A stretch of 64,000 nt of DNA from Pseudoscleropodium purum (lineage: Eukaryota; Streptophyta; Bryopsida; Hypnales; Brachytheciaceae): the NCBI GenBank assembly GCA_963969395.1, contig OZ017799.1, forward strand, positions 25,980,501 to 26,044,500. Reading direction: 5' to 3'. Positions 23,688 through 36,429 of this stretch are shown here, piece by piece. Within the stretch, counting starts at the first letter, position 1. Each line of letters opens with the position of its first letter. The translations under genes were made by a program, and so were the position numbers. Under the pieces are notes generated by a model. It had not been told where the DNA came from. It did not search any database and worked only from the letters and a program-made list of their open reading frames with translations.

Positions 23688-23880
23688 AGAAATAGGGACC
23701 TATGACTCATTTTGTTTGAAAATTCATAAGTAATTCAAAAATGACTCAAAAAATATGAAACAACTTGGATTACAATCAAAATCTAATTTTTTTTTGTCTG
23801 AAAAATGAGCTAAAAATAATCCCATGCAAGAAACCACATGAAAAAGGCGGATCAGCCTTTAGATGAACACTTTAAGAGCC
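23688..23880 (+). repeat. Host repeat interrupted by the giant hAT, right half
   Basis: Starts with the duplicated AGAAATAG and matches 50208-50385 ('gaaaattcataagtaattc', 'aaaaatgagctaaaaataat'). Confidence 0.85.
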
Positions 23881-26800
23881 TCCTACCTTATTTTAGGGCT
23901 AGGGAGGATTGGCCCTTCTATTGCCTTGCCAAAGGATAAATGTCAAAATTGCCCCCTATTTTGTGCCGTTTAATTTTTTTATCTAATCATGTCCCTTAGC
24001 TAATTCAAGGTCTTTGATTACAAATATGAATTTATAATTTGCAAATTTTATCATATGTGGCAAATAAAAAATTTGAAAGTTTTCTACAAGGATAAAACAT
24101 GGGGCAATATTGAGACACAAGTGTCTCTTTTGAGCTCATTGTGACAAACACAATGAGCTCAAGATTTTGTTTCTTTTTTTCTAATTTTGTTTCCATAATT
24201 TACCTCCCACAATTAGAGATAATATAAATTAAATTTTATTCAATTCATCCCCCATTCCCTCCCCCTCTTTATAATTTGACAAGTCAAGAAAACTTGACAA
24301 TGAATATGGGATATATATCCATGTATTTCAACATGTATCCCAATATGTGTCTCAATATATATATTTATCAGTATAAGTATCCACATATCCATATATCTGT
24401 GTCTGTATATTCATATGTCCATATTTTTGGAGATCAACGGTTGGGGGGAGGGGGGGGGGTTTCGTAATTTTTATTAAAAAAATGAATGGCTCTCACTTTT
24501 GGGGACTAATGGGGCTAGTTAATTAATTGCCCAATTCGTTTCTCTCTTTTCGGCTCTTTGGAGAGGTCAATCCTCCTTGGATGTATTTAGAGGTGTCCAA
24601 CTAATATCTTGTAATCCATAAAATTATTATGCACCAATTTCTCCAACCTTGTTATATTTGTTTATTGAAATTCTGGTCACTACTAGAAGCACTTGAACAT
24701 GGCGGTAGTGTGCAAAATGGTCGAAGTCAAATAACGGCAACGTGACCAGAGTATGGAGAGCCTGTGGCCTGACCTAGTCTCCAAATTGTTTCAGACAAAG
24801 CTAGGCCTCCATATCTTCCAGTCAATGGGATACAACATAAGATAGTTACTAAAAGTTCCTTGACTGTCAACATGAAGTTTGTGTTCTCTGCATTCTTCAA
24901 ATTGAAACCTTGAAATCCTTGCAATTCCTCCGCATGCTATTTTACGAACCGCAAGTGAGCCCATTGTGGGCAAAATTATATTAGAGGTGTACATATCACA
25001 ACTTGAGTGTACACCATCATTGTAATTTCACCTACAATGGGCTTGCTCCCATTCAATGGTCAGGAAAAAACCGTGGTTTGTTCAAAGTTAGTTGGTGGAA
25101 GTTGGAAAAAAACCAGTTGCATTTTGAAAATGAAGGATGCAAAATCAGAAAGGAATTTGTAAGGTCGGAAACCAACCAGTGTGTCCTAAAAATTGGAGGA
25201 TATTTTACCACCACTATCTAATACTTGGTGGATTTTAATTGCCATGAAAAAATTTGTTATGGTTAATATTCATCTAGACAAGGGTTAGTTGTCCTAGGTA
25301 TTAGCTTCCTACACAATAGCTTGTGAACAAGAAATTTTTTGCTTTCAAACTACAAAGAAGTACAAAGTAAATGAATAGAACTTTCAGGAAGATACGGACT
25401 TCAATTAGTTGGAGCCTATATTTGAAAACAAAGTATCTTTATTCTACTAATCCTTGTTGAAATTGCAAAAGTGTCATTGCATGAACACCATGACTTGTGA
25501 AAGCGCTTTTCCTATGCAAAACAACATCAAGTAAAAGCTTTGAAATTGCACGACAACATCAAATTCAGATAGTATCATGTAATTGGCTTTGGAAAGACTA
25601 GATTAAGACTTTGACAACATTCTAGAAGATGCCATTGTCTTGTGGGATAATTCTTCTAAGTTTTGCCATTTATACCCCAATCTTGAGTAGTACCTTGTAG
25701 GGGCAACAAAAAAAACTAGTTGAAGAAGGTTAAAACTAAATTCTTTTGATTTCATGCAAACTTTTTATAGCCATCTTCAACTCTATATTGCATGGGTTGG
25801 GAGGATCCATGATGCAACAACTAACCATCGAAAAAAAATGGTTCATTTTTGTAGAAGGAAGAAATCAATTGGAAGATCTCTAAAAGATTTCCAAGCTCTA
25901 TTTCTAGTAATATTTTACCTACAATGGGCTCAATTACCTTGTAGTCTAAAATGTAATCTTCTCTAAGATGGAAAATAAATGATTCACCACTTACTGAATG
26001 TAGGTCCTTACAGATCATCTTCAATACATACACACAAAAGAATGGGATTAATGTGTTTCAATTCCATCTTAGAGCTATTAACAATTTAGTTTTTCCTTCT
26101 ATCATCTTATACTTTATTCTAATCAATAATATTTTAAAGAATAAAAAATAAATGTTATTGTTCATAATTTTCTTTCTTAAATTGTCACCTTAATTAATTC
26201 TTTAACATAAAAATATTTAGAATCAAAATGTGTTGTGAAAAGATTTTATATTTTAAGAAGATTCAAAGTCTTGTATTCTAGTCATTCAAGGTGCAAAGAA
26301 AGTCATTTTATTCACTTCAAACACAAATATCTTGCAATCTACGTAAGCAAAGTTTTTGAATTTTCTTCCACACATAGTCTAGTGTAGGATCCTAAAGTTA
26401 GAGGTGAATTATGAAAATATGGATTTTTTTTGCTCTTTGCAATAGAAATAGTTTTTTTAAGCATTCATTGATGAAAAAAAATTGGTATCAAACTCTTATT
26501 TAGATATTAATTTTTAAGAGACCAATTGTCCATTAAGTACACAAACTAAAAAAGGTTAGGTGCCATAAAGTCAATTTTAGATGAATCATTTTGAAATTTT
26601 GATACAAGGTGTGGATCTTTATGAGAGAATAAAATGATTCAAATGCAAAATGCAAATCAAAAGATAAGCTATCAAAAAAATTGGGTAGTTTGGACAACTT
26701 ACTTACTAAACTCTTCATCTATTTTTAAATTTGACATGTATGTATCTAACATGATAATAATATGCAATATTATCTGAAAAAATCTACATTTTTTGAATAT

Positions 26801-27542
26801 TTTTTATTTCTATAGTAATCAAACTTTGCGATTTGCAAACAAGGATGAAAAACACATTTTCTTCTAACTTCAATTACTACAATCTTGCAATTTTGGAAGT
26901 CAAATTTTTTGAATATTTTTATACATATTCTTGATGTTTTTTTCTATCTTTTTTGGCTTGAATATTAATAAAATAATTTCTATGTACACAAGAAGTCATC
27001 AAACAATAACTTGTATATTGCCAATTTTCAAAACACCCTTGTATTGCAAGGTGATATAGAATATAGTAGTCCCTTTATTTCTTTTTTGAAATTTTACATG
27101 TATTTATCTAACAAGAACAAAATCTCATTTTAAATCAGCTTGTAGTCTATAGTGACTGTTGTAGCCTTGTTTGTTAGGAAATTTTTTTCTCCTACTTTTA
27201 TTGTTATAATCTTGCAATCGATGTGATCAAAGAGATGAATTTTTTTCCATATACAATTATGCCATTATAGTCTCCTACAATTTTTTACAATTGTAGTTTA
27301 AAAATCAATTGCATTTCCAAATTTGGTTGATGCACCAATAAATAATAATTTTTGACAATTCTCTTGAAAAATACCCTAGATCCTTGAAGGACCTCCTAAA
27401 AGATAGCAAAGCATGTATCAAAGTTCAAGTCTATACAACCATCTTCTTTACAAACTAACATTTTTGAAGTAAAACTAATATTATTCTAAAAAGTTGAGAG
27501 TTCAAGATTGAATATGGAAATAACTGCACACATGCAAGAATA
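23881..27542. other. AT-rich intergenic sequence, no confident gene
   Basis: No recognisable gene. A TATCCA-like low-complexity tract occurs at 24305-24430 and a G run near 24442-24461. Short frames of about 60-70 codons have no domain. A perfect small hairpin lies at 24130-24162. Confidence 0.45.
24130..24162. other. Perfect 14-bp hairpin
   Basis: TTGAGCTCATTGTG (24130-24143) and CACAATGAGCTCAA (24149-24162) are exact complements around a 5-base loop. No neighbouring gene explains it. Confidence 0.6.
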
Positions 27543-27544
27543 TA

Positions 27545-27919
27545 AGGTAGAAGTACCTATTTCGAATAGGCCCCCTATAATTGCTTTGTAGGCTAACCTA
27601 TTGTAGACAACAACTGGATGTGATGGTCATTGAAAAAGATTATCAGTTTGTACCTTCTCATCCACTCATCTCTCTTCCCTTTTAATCTAAGACGAAGTGC
27701 CAAAGCTACCCACAATAGGTGAGGCTATGAAACTAAAATGGATTTGGGTGCAAAATCGACTTTTATATTCAATAAAACATTCATTTATGGAGAGAAAATT
27801 TGTTTTTTTGGCATTCTTCCACAACCTTATTTTTGCACACATTGAACTTAGTTCCCCATGACTTTCCTACATCATCCAAGCTAAAATGCTTAAGTTATCC
27901 AAAATAGGTACTTCTACCT
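27545..27919. mobile_element. MITE, 375 bp, TA target duplication
   Basis: The left end AGGTAGAAGTACCTATTT is exactly repeated in reverse complement at the right end, giving an 18-bp perfect terminal inverted repeat. TA flanks both sides (27543-27544 and 27920-27921). This footprint fits Tc1/mariner-like (Stowaway-type) elements. There is no coding capacity. Confidence 0.7.
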
Positions 27920-28257
27920 TAGGAACAATTATTATGACATGTGAAAGGTTATATTTCTATCATTGCAAACAAGTAGTTTGCTCAATCCTTTTTTGCAAAT
28001 AAATTTTGGCCAAGAAAAAAATTGGTTTGTCCTAATAGTAAGGAGAGGATAAGAGTCACCAACAAATTAGTGTCCCTACAAAAATTTCTTTTTCTAGAAA
28101 TTGGTAAAATTTAGTAATATTTCATCTTATACTAATTCAAATTTAATAGTGCAACTTTAGTACATTTGAGTCACAAGCACTAAGATAACAAATAAGAGTA
28201 GAGGAAGATACTTTGATTGATAAAAAAAAAGAAAAAAAAGATTTTCAACCCTCTTAA

Positions 28258-28488
28258 TTCCTAAAGGACTTAAGGACCAAGCTTTGTTTTTTGGCAACAT
28301 AGTGAATTTAGGCAGTTTACTATGAATGGAGTTTTTATTTATTTTTGATGGAATTTTCAGGCCTTGAAGCTACTCTATGGGCACATGTTTTGTAAAAATT
28401 TCAGCAAAAATAAATAAAAACTCCATTCGTAGTAAGCAGCCCAAATTCACTACGTTGCCAAAATAAACCCAGCTTCATCCTTTAGGAG
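28258..28488. mobile_element. Short foldback element flanked by TTAA
   Basis: TTAA at 28254-28257 and 28489-28492 flank a 231-bp palindromic unit starting TTCCTAAAGGA and ending TCCTTTAGGAG. Inner arms near 28290-28345 pair with about 28425-28470 (gcaacatagtgaatttaggc against its near complement). It looks like a foldback derivative of the TTAA family whose full copy lies next to it. Confidence 0.6.
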
Positions 28489-28639
28489 TTAACTCTAAAA
28501 GGATGAGACCTATCACTAATAAAAGTACTTTATAAAAACTGATGTGATTTTGGACCAATAGATACATTCTTCATTTCTGCATTGATTTCTAAAGTCATCC
28601 ATTGACCACTTTTTGGGCTTAATGTCCATCCAAAGTTAA

Positions 28640-29571
28640 CCCCTAAAGGACCGGACTATGTTTTTTGGCTACATAGATTTTTTGGATAGGTTATTGTGAC
28701 CAATAATTTGCATATTGTAGGCTAAAATTTTAATAGAAGGTGTGGACGAGGAATATCTTTTATATGCAACAAATTTCATGACATTTGGAAATAGGAGTCA
28801 AAAGTTATAGCCTAATATGTTATTTTTTTTTTGTAATTGGGCAGTCTGGGCAGATTAGAAAAAATCACTTTTTTCAAGAATCAAAATTTGAAATTGGTTT
28901 TCTCGACTTATATATACAAGGAAAGCTTTGAATCATTCCATTTTGATCAATGAGTCAAAAATTATGAGGATTTTTTGTTTGTGGGTAGTTATGGACTCCC
29001 TACTCTAAAATAAAGTTTAAAATCCTTCATCTTATCCAATTTTCAATATTTTTGAACAAAAATAAAACCCTAGGATGTAAATTGTTTATTACAAAATTTC
29101 AACCATTGAGATTGATATTTTTCAATTCTATATTTCAATTCTTAATAATTTAGTATTTAGAATCATTCTCTACTACTACCTACTTGTTATTTTTTTCCTA
29201 TATGTTGTACAATTCCAAATGATCTGAAAATTTTTAAGCATGTGACTAACCTATCTAGGAAAAATAATCCAAACAAGCACCACCATTTTGGTAATTTTTT
29301 CATAGAAAAGTGATCTTGTGAAGTGCAGCTGCCCGGTTTTTCGTAGGTTTGAAAAAATGGTTTTGGTAAATTTGAATGCTGGTATCTTACGATCCACATG
29401 GTGGAATTTTCTGAAATTTTTACCACATGTTTTTGATATTACATAATACAAGATCCTACGGTTACATATGTCAAAAACATGTTTGTTTGTTTTTTTCAAA
29501 ATTTGCTACTTGTACTAAAAATGGCAGTTTTTGAGCACTTCCAGTAAAACATAGTCTTAGAACTTTAGGGG
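28640..29571 (-). repeat. TTAA-type dispersed repeat, copy C (best preserved)
   Basis: A 932-bp unit with exact TTAA on both sides (28636-28639 and 29572-29575). Its ends are CCCCTAAAGGACC and CTTTAGGGG. The terminal inverted similarity extends to about 30 bp (GACTATGTTTT is shared between the ends). The interior matches copies A and B in the opposite orientation. Confidence 0.8.
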
Positions 29572-29575
29572 TTAA

Positions 29576-31514
29576 TCCATAATTAAATGACAACATAGAC
29601 AATTTGTGTGGGATGAATGAAAGAAAATTCTTCTATGTAGAACAAAAGTGCAATTATTCATCCTCACAATTTTGTTGTGAAAAGAGAAGGTCTTCTACAC
29701 CTTTGACTTCCAACAAGTGCTTTTTCATTTTTTGAAGCCAATAATTCCCAAGGTATCCAAAAGGATGATGTCCTCAGACACCAGTCCGTGCTTTCAAGGG
29801 TTAAAAGAGTCGAAATGAGCTAAGAATTTGAATTCATTTGGCAAATCCTACATCAGTGCACATCGGTAGAGGGAGGAGAGGACACAGACTACTCCCGGCT
29901 TGTTGTGGGAGGATAGATTGAATCCTAGACATTCACACACACTGACTAATGAATTACACTGTCACGTTCGCAATTTGGAGGAATCGGAACCTGAGAAAGT
30001 GTGGACTGTGGAGGACTCGAGGCTGGGTTCAGATTGCTTGTATTATTTCAATTCGATTTTCATCAACTTTGAAATCACACCGGAGAGACTGCAATGAAAA
30101 GGTGAACTTCGTTCTGCAAAAAGACTGACCCCAATGGAATTTGTCCATGTATTTCAAGAAAAGACTGACCCAATGGAAGTTCAACAGGTTTTTTGCAAAA
30201 CAGAAGCACTGAGATGCTGGAAATTTACTGCACTGACAGTGGAATCTTTCCCAGTGAGAGTAAGGATTGGAGTCGGACAGAGCCGGTGAAGACCACGGAT
30301 GATTGGCGATGATTGGTGGGTGGAGACTAAAATATAATAGGACATCAACCATTGGATTTCCAATTCTATGACTATCATATTTCACTTGGATGTCATTTTC
30401 AGCATCTTTGCCTTATCTTGCCTTATCTTGCTCAAGTACAACACCAAATGCGTGGTCATTTTGCGACTAAGATGTAAAGGACATGCAATACTGATCCGAA
30501 TAGAGAGTGCCATGTGTCATTGACTCTTTTGTTACTACCCTGTACTTCAATTCTTGCAACTTCTATGTGAAATAGATGTTGCAGCCCCAATTGAGCTTTT
30601 ACTTGAAGGGTTTATAGCACATATAATCGACGGTAGCAGTGTGGCACTGTACACCTCTCCCATCTCGTCGTCGCCTCGTAGCACGATGGCAACGTCCACT
30701 TGCTACTTCTAATCAACGCTGAATCCAAATGATAGGATAAACCTACGCCGATCTGAGTTCAAGCATACCAGTGTCACTAGCGTCGTTACGGCTAAGATTT
30801 GATGCACAATTCTCGCTTGCCAACTTTAATACTTTAATTGTCACTGCCGGAGTGCCGGGATTCAAGCCGAAACTGAGATAGAAAAGAGTTTTGCGTGTCG
30901 ACTGAAGATCAGTGGCGTCAGGGTTTGTCAGTCTAGTCAGGGTTTACCATTATGTCTAATATACAGCCACTGCCACACTGCACAAGTCGAGAAACATGCC
31001 ATCTAAAATGCAGACAAAACCAACTCAGACGAAATTGCAGAGCGACGAAACCAGAGGTACTCTAGTCTCTAGTGTCAAAATCTTGCATTGATTGCACATG
31101 GTACGAATCCCATGAACAGGCAGGCACCGGGCAATGCAGACAAAATCAAAGAAATCCTGCACCAGGCACGCAAAGGAGAACGTTCGGTAACTCAGTAACT
31201 CCGTCCACTCGAGAGTCGAGAAACAATAATCCACGAATAGTTGATAATTTATTTATTTGTGTGGCGATCCAGGAACGATTGCTCCCCATCGATGGACGGA
31301 ATTGAGCATCATCTATAGCATTACAAAGCCTAGCTTACGCCCAGCTTCAGTAAGAAAGAAGCTCAATGCAAGTAAGGGCAGTTCCAAAAATCTAGAGGTT
31401 CACCACTTTTCCATCCGTAGAACTTCAATTTCTGCCCTCGCCAGAAATACGTATAGTACACCTGAGATGTGATATGAGTGATCGGTCAATTGCGCGTTAT
31501 CAGGAACGAGTGAA
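29576..31514. other. Intergenic region; 3' flank of carbonic anhydrase
   Basis: No confident gene. A small direct duplication of 'aaaagactgaccc(c)aatgg' occurs near 30119-30178 and 'cttgccttat' repeats near 30412-30431. The part near 31250-31514 is probably the 3' untranslated region of the carbonic anhydrase gene. Confidence 0.45.
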
Positions 31515-32998
31515 TCAGAACTTGCGAGAGTGGCTGACGGTTACGTCGAAGTCCCACACTTGGAAGGAGCCCTCCACGAAGTCGTAGAAGCCTCCGTGAA
31601 TGCTCAGTTTCTTACCAATCACCTTCTCCTTCACCCACGGGTACGTCAGCAAGTTCGTCAACGATACGTTCACCGATTCCTGCACGCAAATCCAGTCCAT
31701 TCTTAATGACAGACCGGCGTGAATGAACCACACACCAGAAATCAAAAGCTCTTCTATCCAGCCACACCAATCATGCCGAATCTTGACAACCACAACAGAG
31801 GCTATCTAACCTTCTCGCAGAATTTGCATTGTTCGTCCACGTCGTCGGAGCCCATGACGGCCTTGGTGACTGCACGCGCAGGCTTTCCAATATCCAACCA
31901 GTTCTCAATGAAATCGCTGCCAAAACAACGTCAATGCAAGCAAGCTTGTGAGATAATGTCGAAATTACGGAATTCAATTAAGAGTCCGATCGATATAGGC
32001 AAATTCCGGAAACAAAATGGATACTGGGGTTGTGAGCACATACTGGCAGCCCTGGCCTTCATCGGTGGTGACAAGCGCCTTGATACCGCCACAGAGGCGG
32101 TGGCCGATAACCAGGATGTGCTCCACCTTGAGGTGCTTCACGGCGTACTCCAGAGCGCAGCTCACGGACGGATATCCACCAACGGGCTCCCACGCGGGCA
32201 CCATATTCGCCACATTCCGTACCATGAACGCATCGCCCAGATTGAACCCCAAGACGGTGGCAGGGTCCACTCGTGAATCAGAGCACGCAATCACCATGTA
32301 CTGCTCAACACCAACCCAAACAGTTCCATTAGTCCCAAGTCGTGTCGATTACAACATCCTTCTAAAACTAATCCCACAAGAATTCGAAACCCGACGAGCG
32401 TACCTTGGGCCATTGTCCCGTCTTCAACTTGTCGAAGTGTGCTGTATCCTTCCTGCAAATCATTTCCCACACAATCAATGCATTGGCAAACCGGAATACC
32501 ACTACCGTAACGTCGACCCGGGTGGTTCGGAGTGACAGTACCACATGATCGATTAAATAGCGTGATCTACATCCCGGAAGCAAGAAAGTGCAATAGATAC
32601 AACAGGTTCTAGACAGTGAGTGACCATCGGAGCAATCAAGAATTAAGCGAGCTTACTCGTAGATGTTTGTCTTGAACGTCTGGAATCCATGGCCGAGCCG
32701 GGCGATGGGATCCTCTGTTTTCTCGGTCACGTAAGTCTTCTCTAACGCGGCAATCGTCTCCTCCAGCTTCTTGCTAGCGTCGGGATGTGCCCTGGAAACA
32801 ATCGACACAAACGTCAGGCAAACGCTAAAACCAGGAATATATCGATGCAATCCCCCATCAGGCTCACCAGAAAAACAATAGAAATTCACGGTCAATGCAC
32901 CCTTTGAAGAAAGCAGAAAGAATGAAGTTTGAAGAAATCAGGAGAGGAGCGCACTTGACAAGGCGGTCGATCTTGTGATGAAGGGCGCTGGGAGCCAT
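31515..32998 (-). CDS. Beta-class carbonic anhydrase
   Basis: Interconverts carbon dioxide and bicarbonate. I read six coding exons, all with GT-AG introns: 32955-32998, 32657-32791, 32404-32452, 32044-32300, 31811-31916 and 31515-31679. Together they total 756 bases, or 251 aa. The start is MAPSALHHK; the reading frame upstream through the preceding exon lacks another ATG, so no transit peptide is seen and a cytosolic form is likely. The catalytic signatures are present: CSDSR (zinc Cys and the Asp-Arg pair) and GHRLCGG (zinc His and Cys). GHSxCGG is more usual, so the Arg-Leu pair is slightly unusual. [15 protein letters not shown] and [17 protein letters not shown] are typical of plant members. 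Length and domain are complete. Confidence 0.93.
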
Positions 32999-33011
32999 GA
33001 TGCTAAAAGAA

Positions 33012-33672
33012 GCTGCACAGAGAGAAAAATCAGAGGATCGTTACACAATTCGAGATCGAACACGTATCTCTCACAAATGTGTGACTCTTGTGAAGACGTT
33101 GTGCGGCGAAAGGCAGGGTAGCAAGCTGTGAGGACCACTTTTAGAATATTCCCTCATTTGACGCCGCAATTCACATCACTGTTTTTCGCAGGCACATCTG
33201 AAGGGCCATTTATTCAACAGGCAGGCACGAAGCTTCGCAAGTGTTTAGGATGGCCCCGTCATTGCTCACATCACCAGCAGGTATGTCAGATGGGCTCCAG
33301 GTCCAAGTTGCCGCCCATGGCAGCGATTGTTAGGTGAGACAGCACGCAAGCAACCGCGCGACGGTCCTTGACCACTCTTGATAAAAAAAACCGACACAAA
33401 ACTACACTCCAATAACGACCATGCCAAAAATCAAACAATGGTAGTATTACTTCACTAGAAACACTCATGAAGCTCAGATTCGCACGACGCGTGACAGTCA
33501 AATGCAGACATGGCACCCGTTTCCTCAACCGAAGTGAAAGCTGCGGCGGGTAATACTCACCAGTCAGAACTGCAGGGCTAACTCCAGGTGAAGGACAGAG
33601 ACAGATCGGCGAGCTCGATTGCGAAGAGATGAGGGACGATGGAGAAGGTGGTGAGAGAGTGCTGTTCTTATA
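33012..33672 (-). promoter_or_regulatory. 5' leader intron and probable promoter of carbonic anhydrase
   Basis: A leader exon is inferred at about 33561-33640. It is joined to the ATG-bearing exon by a GT-AG intron (33013-33560; donor GTGAGTATT, acceptor TGTGCAG). A TATAAG word lies at 33667-33672 on the minus strand, correctly spaced upstream of the inferred transcript start. Confidence 0.5.
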
Positions 33673-35240
33673 CCTTTATGCCTGAGACTGATCCGGTGAG
33701 GATGTAGATTCCAGGATACTAAGAGTGTAGCTAGCCCCTTTCCTTTCTTCAATATAATGGGATAATGCGAATTAAGTGAGCCAGACATTCTGGAGAAAAC
33801 GCCACCCACCCTCACACCCACCAGCATGGAGGGACTGCCCCAGCGTTGCAGATGAAGGCTAATTTAAGTGGCAGTCACCACTGATCACTGTACCGTGGCC
33901 TGGAGCGTGGCTGGAGAGTGCGAATTTTGTGGATCCGAGAGGTGCGGCGCAGCCTGCTTTTGGATATAATTAAACTCCCCCCGAGACGGATCTTCCTCAG
34001 AGGACCTAATTAGCCTAATTAATTTTCGTAGCTCCCCTCGGAACCTCCATTAGCATAGCGCCGTAGGTGAACTCTCCAGGACTGATGGCCACACACCATG
34101 GGAAGCTCATCCTGGATCACAGAATTCACTGTTGCCTTGTAGCTCCTTTAAGTAACTCTGAATGGCGGCAAACTACGCTCGTGCCGAATTGCGAATTCCG
34201 GAGCGGACATGTTCGACCACTCCCAGAGATTATCTTTCTTCTCCATTATCTTTACCTTTATCTTTTTCTTTTGGAAAAAACAGTAGCCGTGCAATAAGAG
34301 AGCATAATAGCTTTCAGTTGTTTGTCTCAAGCCCGTTCTCGAGAGTCGGCTGATTGGTTAATTTCCCCCTTTTCCTTTCAATGAACATGGTCTCCTTTCG
34401 AAAAAAACAAAAGGAGAGCACAACAGAGACAGGGGAACTCCAATTCTCCGGGTGCCTCCCCATTTTGAAATCCTGTTCGTCGAGGGCGAGCCGAGTGCGA
34501 TGCATGCGCAACGAAAGCAGCGAGTGCACATCCGATCGTGACATCGTGGTGAGCAGCTAGCTGTGGATGGGGGATGCTGTAGAGGCTGCAGTTTTGCTGC
34601 CCCCGTCAAATCTCGGGCTGCGGTGCAAGTAGTGAAGCTCGCTCAATACTGTAGAGGAGCGCGGTTGGGCAAGCTAATTTTGGGCGAGGGGGCTAAACTT
34701 GGGTCCCTTTCTGAATTCACTACTTTCATCGTGACCAGCAGGCAGTCGTGCATCCGACTGAACGGGGAATGGGCCAATGGAGTCCCCGTGGCGGGGTCGG
34801 CGGGCGATGAAGGACCAGTCCTGCTTCCCGGCGGTAAAGGCCGTACAGGACCCCCGCGTGGAAACTCTGTCTATTCTTCAGCTGGAGGCCTGCCTGCAGA
34901 AATCTTACTCGGGCTGACGCCCATGTGCCAGCAAAGCCACCGAAGTGGCCCAGCTGAAGGTGCGAGACGACTAAACCCTGAACCCTAAAAAACCCAGAGT
35001 CAGGAAGGAACTCTTGTTTTGCAGGGCGGAGGGAAGGAGGGAAGGAGGGAAGAAGGGATCATATTGCCTTGATGTCAAAATACTTGCAGGTGTCCTGATT
35101 TTCATAATGGACTGTGGTGAATTTTGTCAAGCTGAGTTTGATCCAAATTGGGTGCTTTTTGAAGCCCAATTCAGCTTTGAAATACTCATATCCAAAGCAA
35201 AGGTTGCTATTATGTGAGCATAGGAATGTAAGCTTAGGAG
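33673..35240. other. Upstream region of carbonic anhydrase, no confident gene
   Basis: Moderately GC-rich. The longest frame, 141 codons at 34563-34988 on the plus strand, has no recognisable domain and is Gly/Arg/Ala-rich by composition; I do not call it a gene. Confidence 0.4.
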
Positions 35241-35244
35241 TCTA

Positions 35245-36290
35245 GAATTCTACACACCTATATTATAGGTGTATATACTATAAAAATCGTCTATGATTAT
35301 AAGATATATATGTTATAAATACCCATATTATAGGTGTTTATGATACATACACCATCTATAATGTGGGATACTTACATTTTAGGTACCTATATTATAGGCT
35401 CAATACTCATAAGCTCGCATTCTTAGGCTCACATACTAGCACCATTGATTCAAGGACATCCTCCTATAATCTTAAAGTAAAAATCCCCACCAATTGCAAA
35501 TTGAATGTGCCTAAACTTCGGAAAGCAAGTTTTTTTAGCCCATCCTAAAGGTGAAGTTTTGTCTTTAAAATTTTTTAGAAATAAAAGTGTATGTTTAAAA
35601 CTTGTGCAATTTAGCCAACATGTTGGAAAATAGGTTGACAATATATATAAAAAGACTTAACTTGAAAATATTGTATACTCATTATTCCAAAAAAATTCCA
35701 CGAAATTGCTAATAACTTTTATAAAAAATTGAGAATTGTCAATCCCACTAATGAAAAGTTCTAGGAAATAACATACATCTATGGGGGGGGGGGTTATTAA
35801 AAAAATTTGAAAATTGAATTCAAATATATCTTCATATGTTTTTTAGGGTTCTAGTCAAGAGACAATCCTTTAATTCTTTCAAGTTCTTACTAGTAACTTA
35901 ATTGATTTTCATTGTTTTTTTAGGCTTGTGACTGATGGCCAACCTTGGTTTGAAGAAGATTTTATTAACTACTTCAGTTCGCAACATCAAGGATGACAAT
36001 GAGGTTGATGTCCATAAAATTAAGGGTACCAAATTCCAACAATGCTAGCACATGAACACAAAGATGTGAACCTATGAGCCTTGAACCTAACTATAGATTT
36101 GTATCTACAACCATTTGAAGGTGTTTATAACATACATAGCTATAACATAAATACAATATAATATGAAAAGAGTCTATAACATATATATATACCTATAACA
36201 TAGACACCTATATTATAGAAGGTGTTTATAAAATATACTTCTAGGCTCATAGGCTCAAAGATTCTACACTCATATATTAGCACTCCCCCA
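35245..36290. repeat. Scattered palindromic ACCTATATTATAGGT repeats
   Basis: The near-perfect palindrome 'cacctatattataggtgt' and variants ('cccatattataggtgt', 'tacctatattataggct', 'cacctatattatagaaggtg') recur at about 35257-35400 and again at 36110-36240. They are interspersed with 'tataacata' words and 'ggctcatagg' phrases. The function is unknown; this may be a decayed element with internal repeats. Confidence 0.45.
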
Positions 36291-36429
36291 CCAAATCCTA
36301 CCGACCAAAAGTAGAAACAATTTACAAAAGCACTATTGAGTACACTATCAAGAAGATGGAAGGTTGGAGAATATTAGTCTATCTTTGGATAATTTTACAA
36401 TCCTTTTGAAACCACTAGACAAAGGTATT

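Noticed and set aside
23900..24585. Possible element with ends AGGGAGGATTGG and CAATCCTCCT
   Set aside because: The inverted ends are short and the flanking 9-bp match is imperfect, so a transposon claim is not supported.
34563..34988. 141-codon plus-strand frame
   Set aside because: No recognisable motif and composition-driven; insufficient support for a gene.
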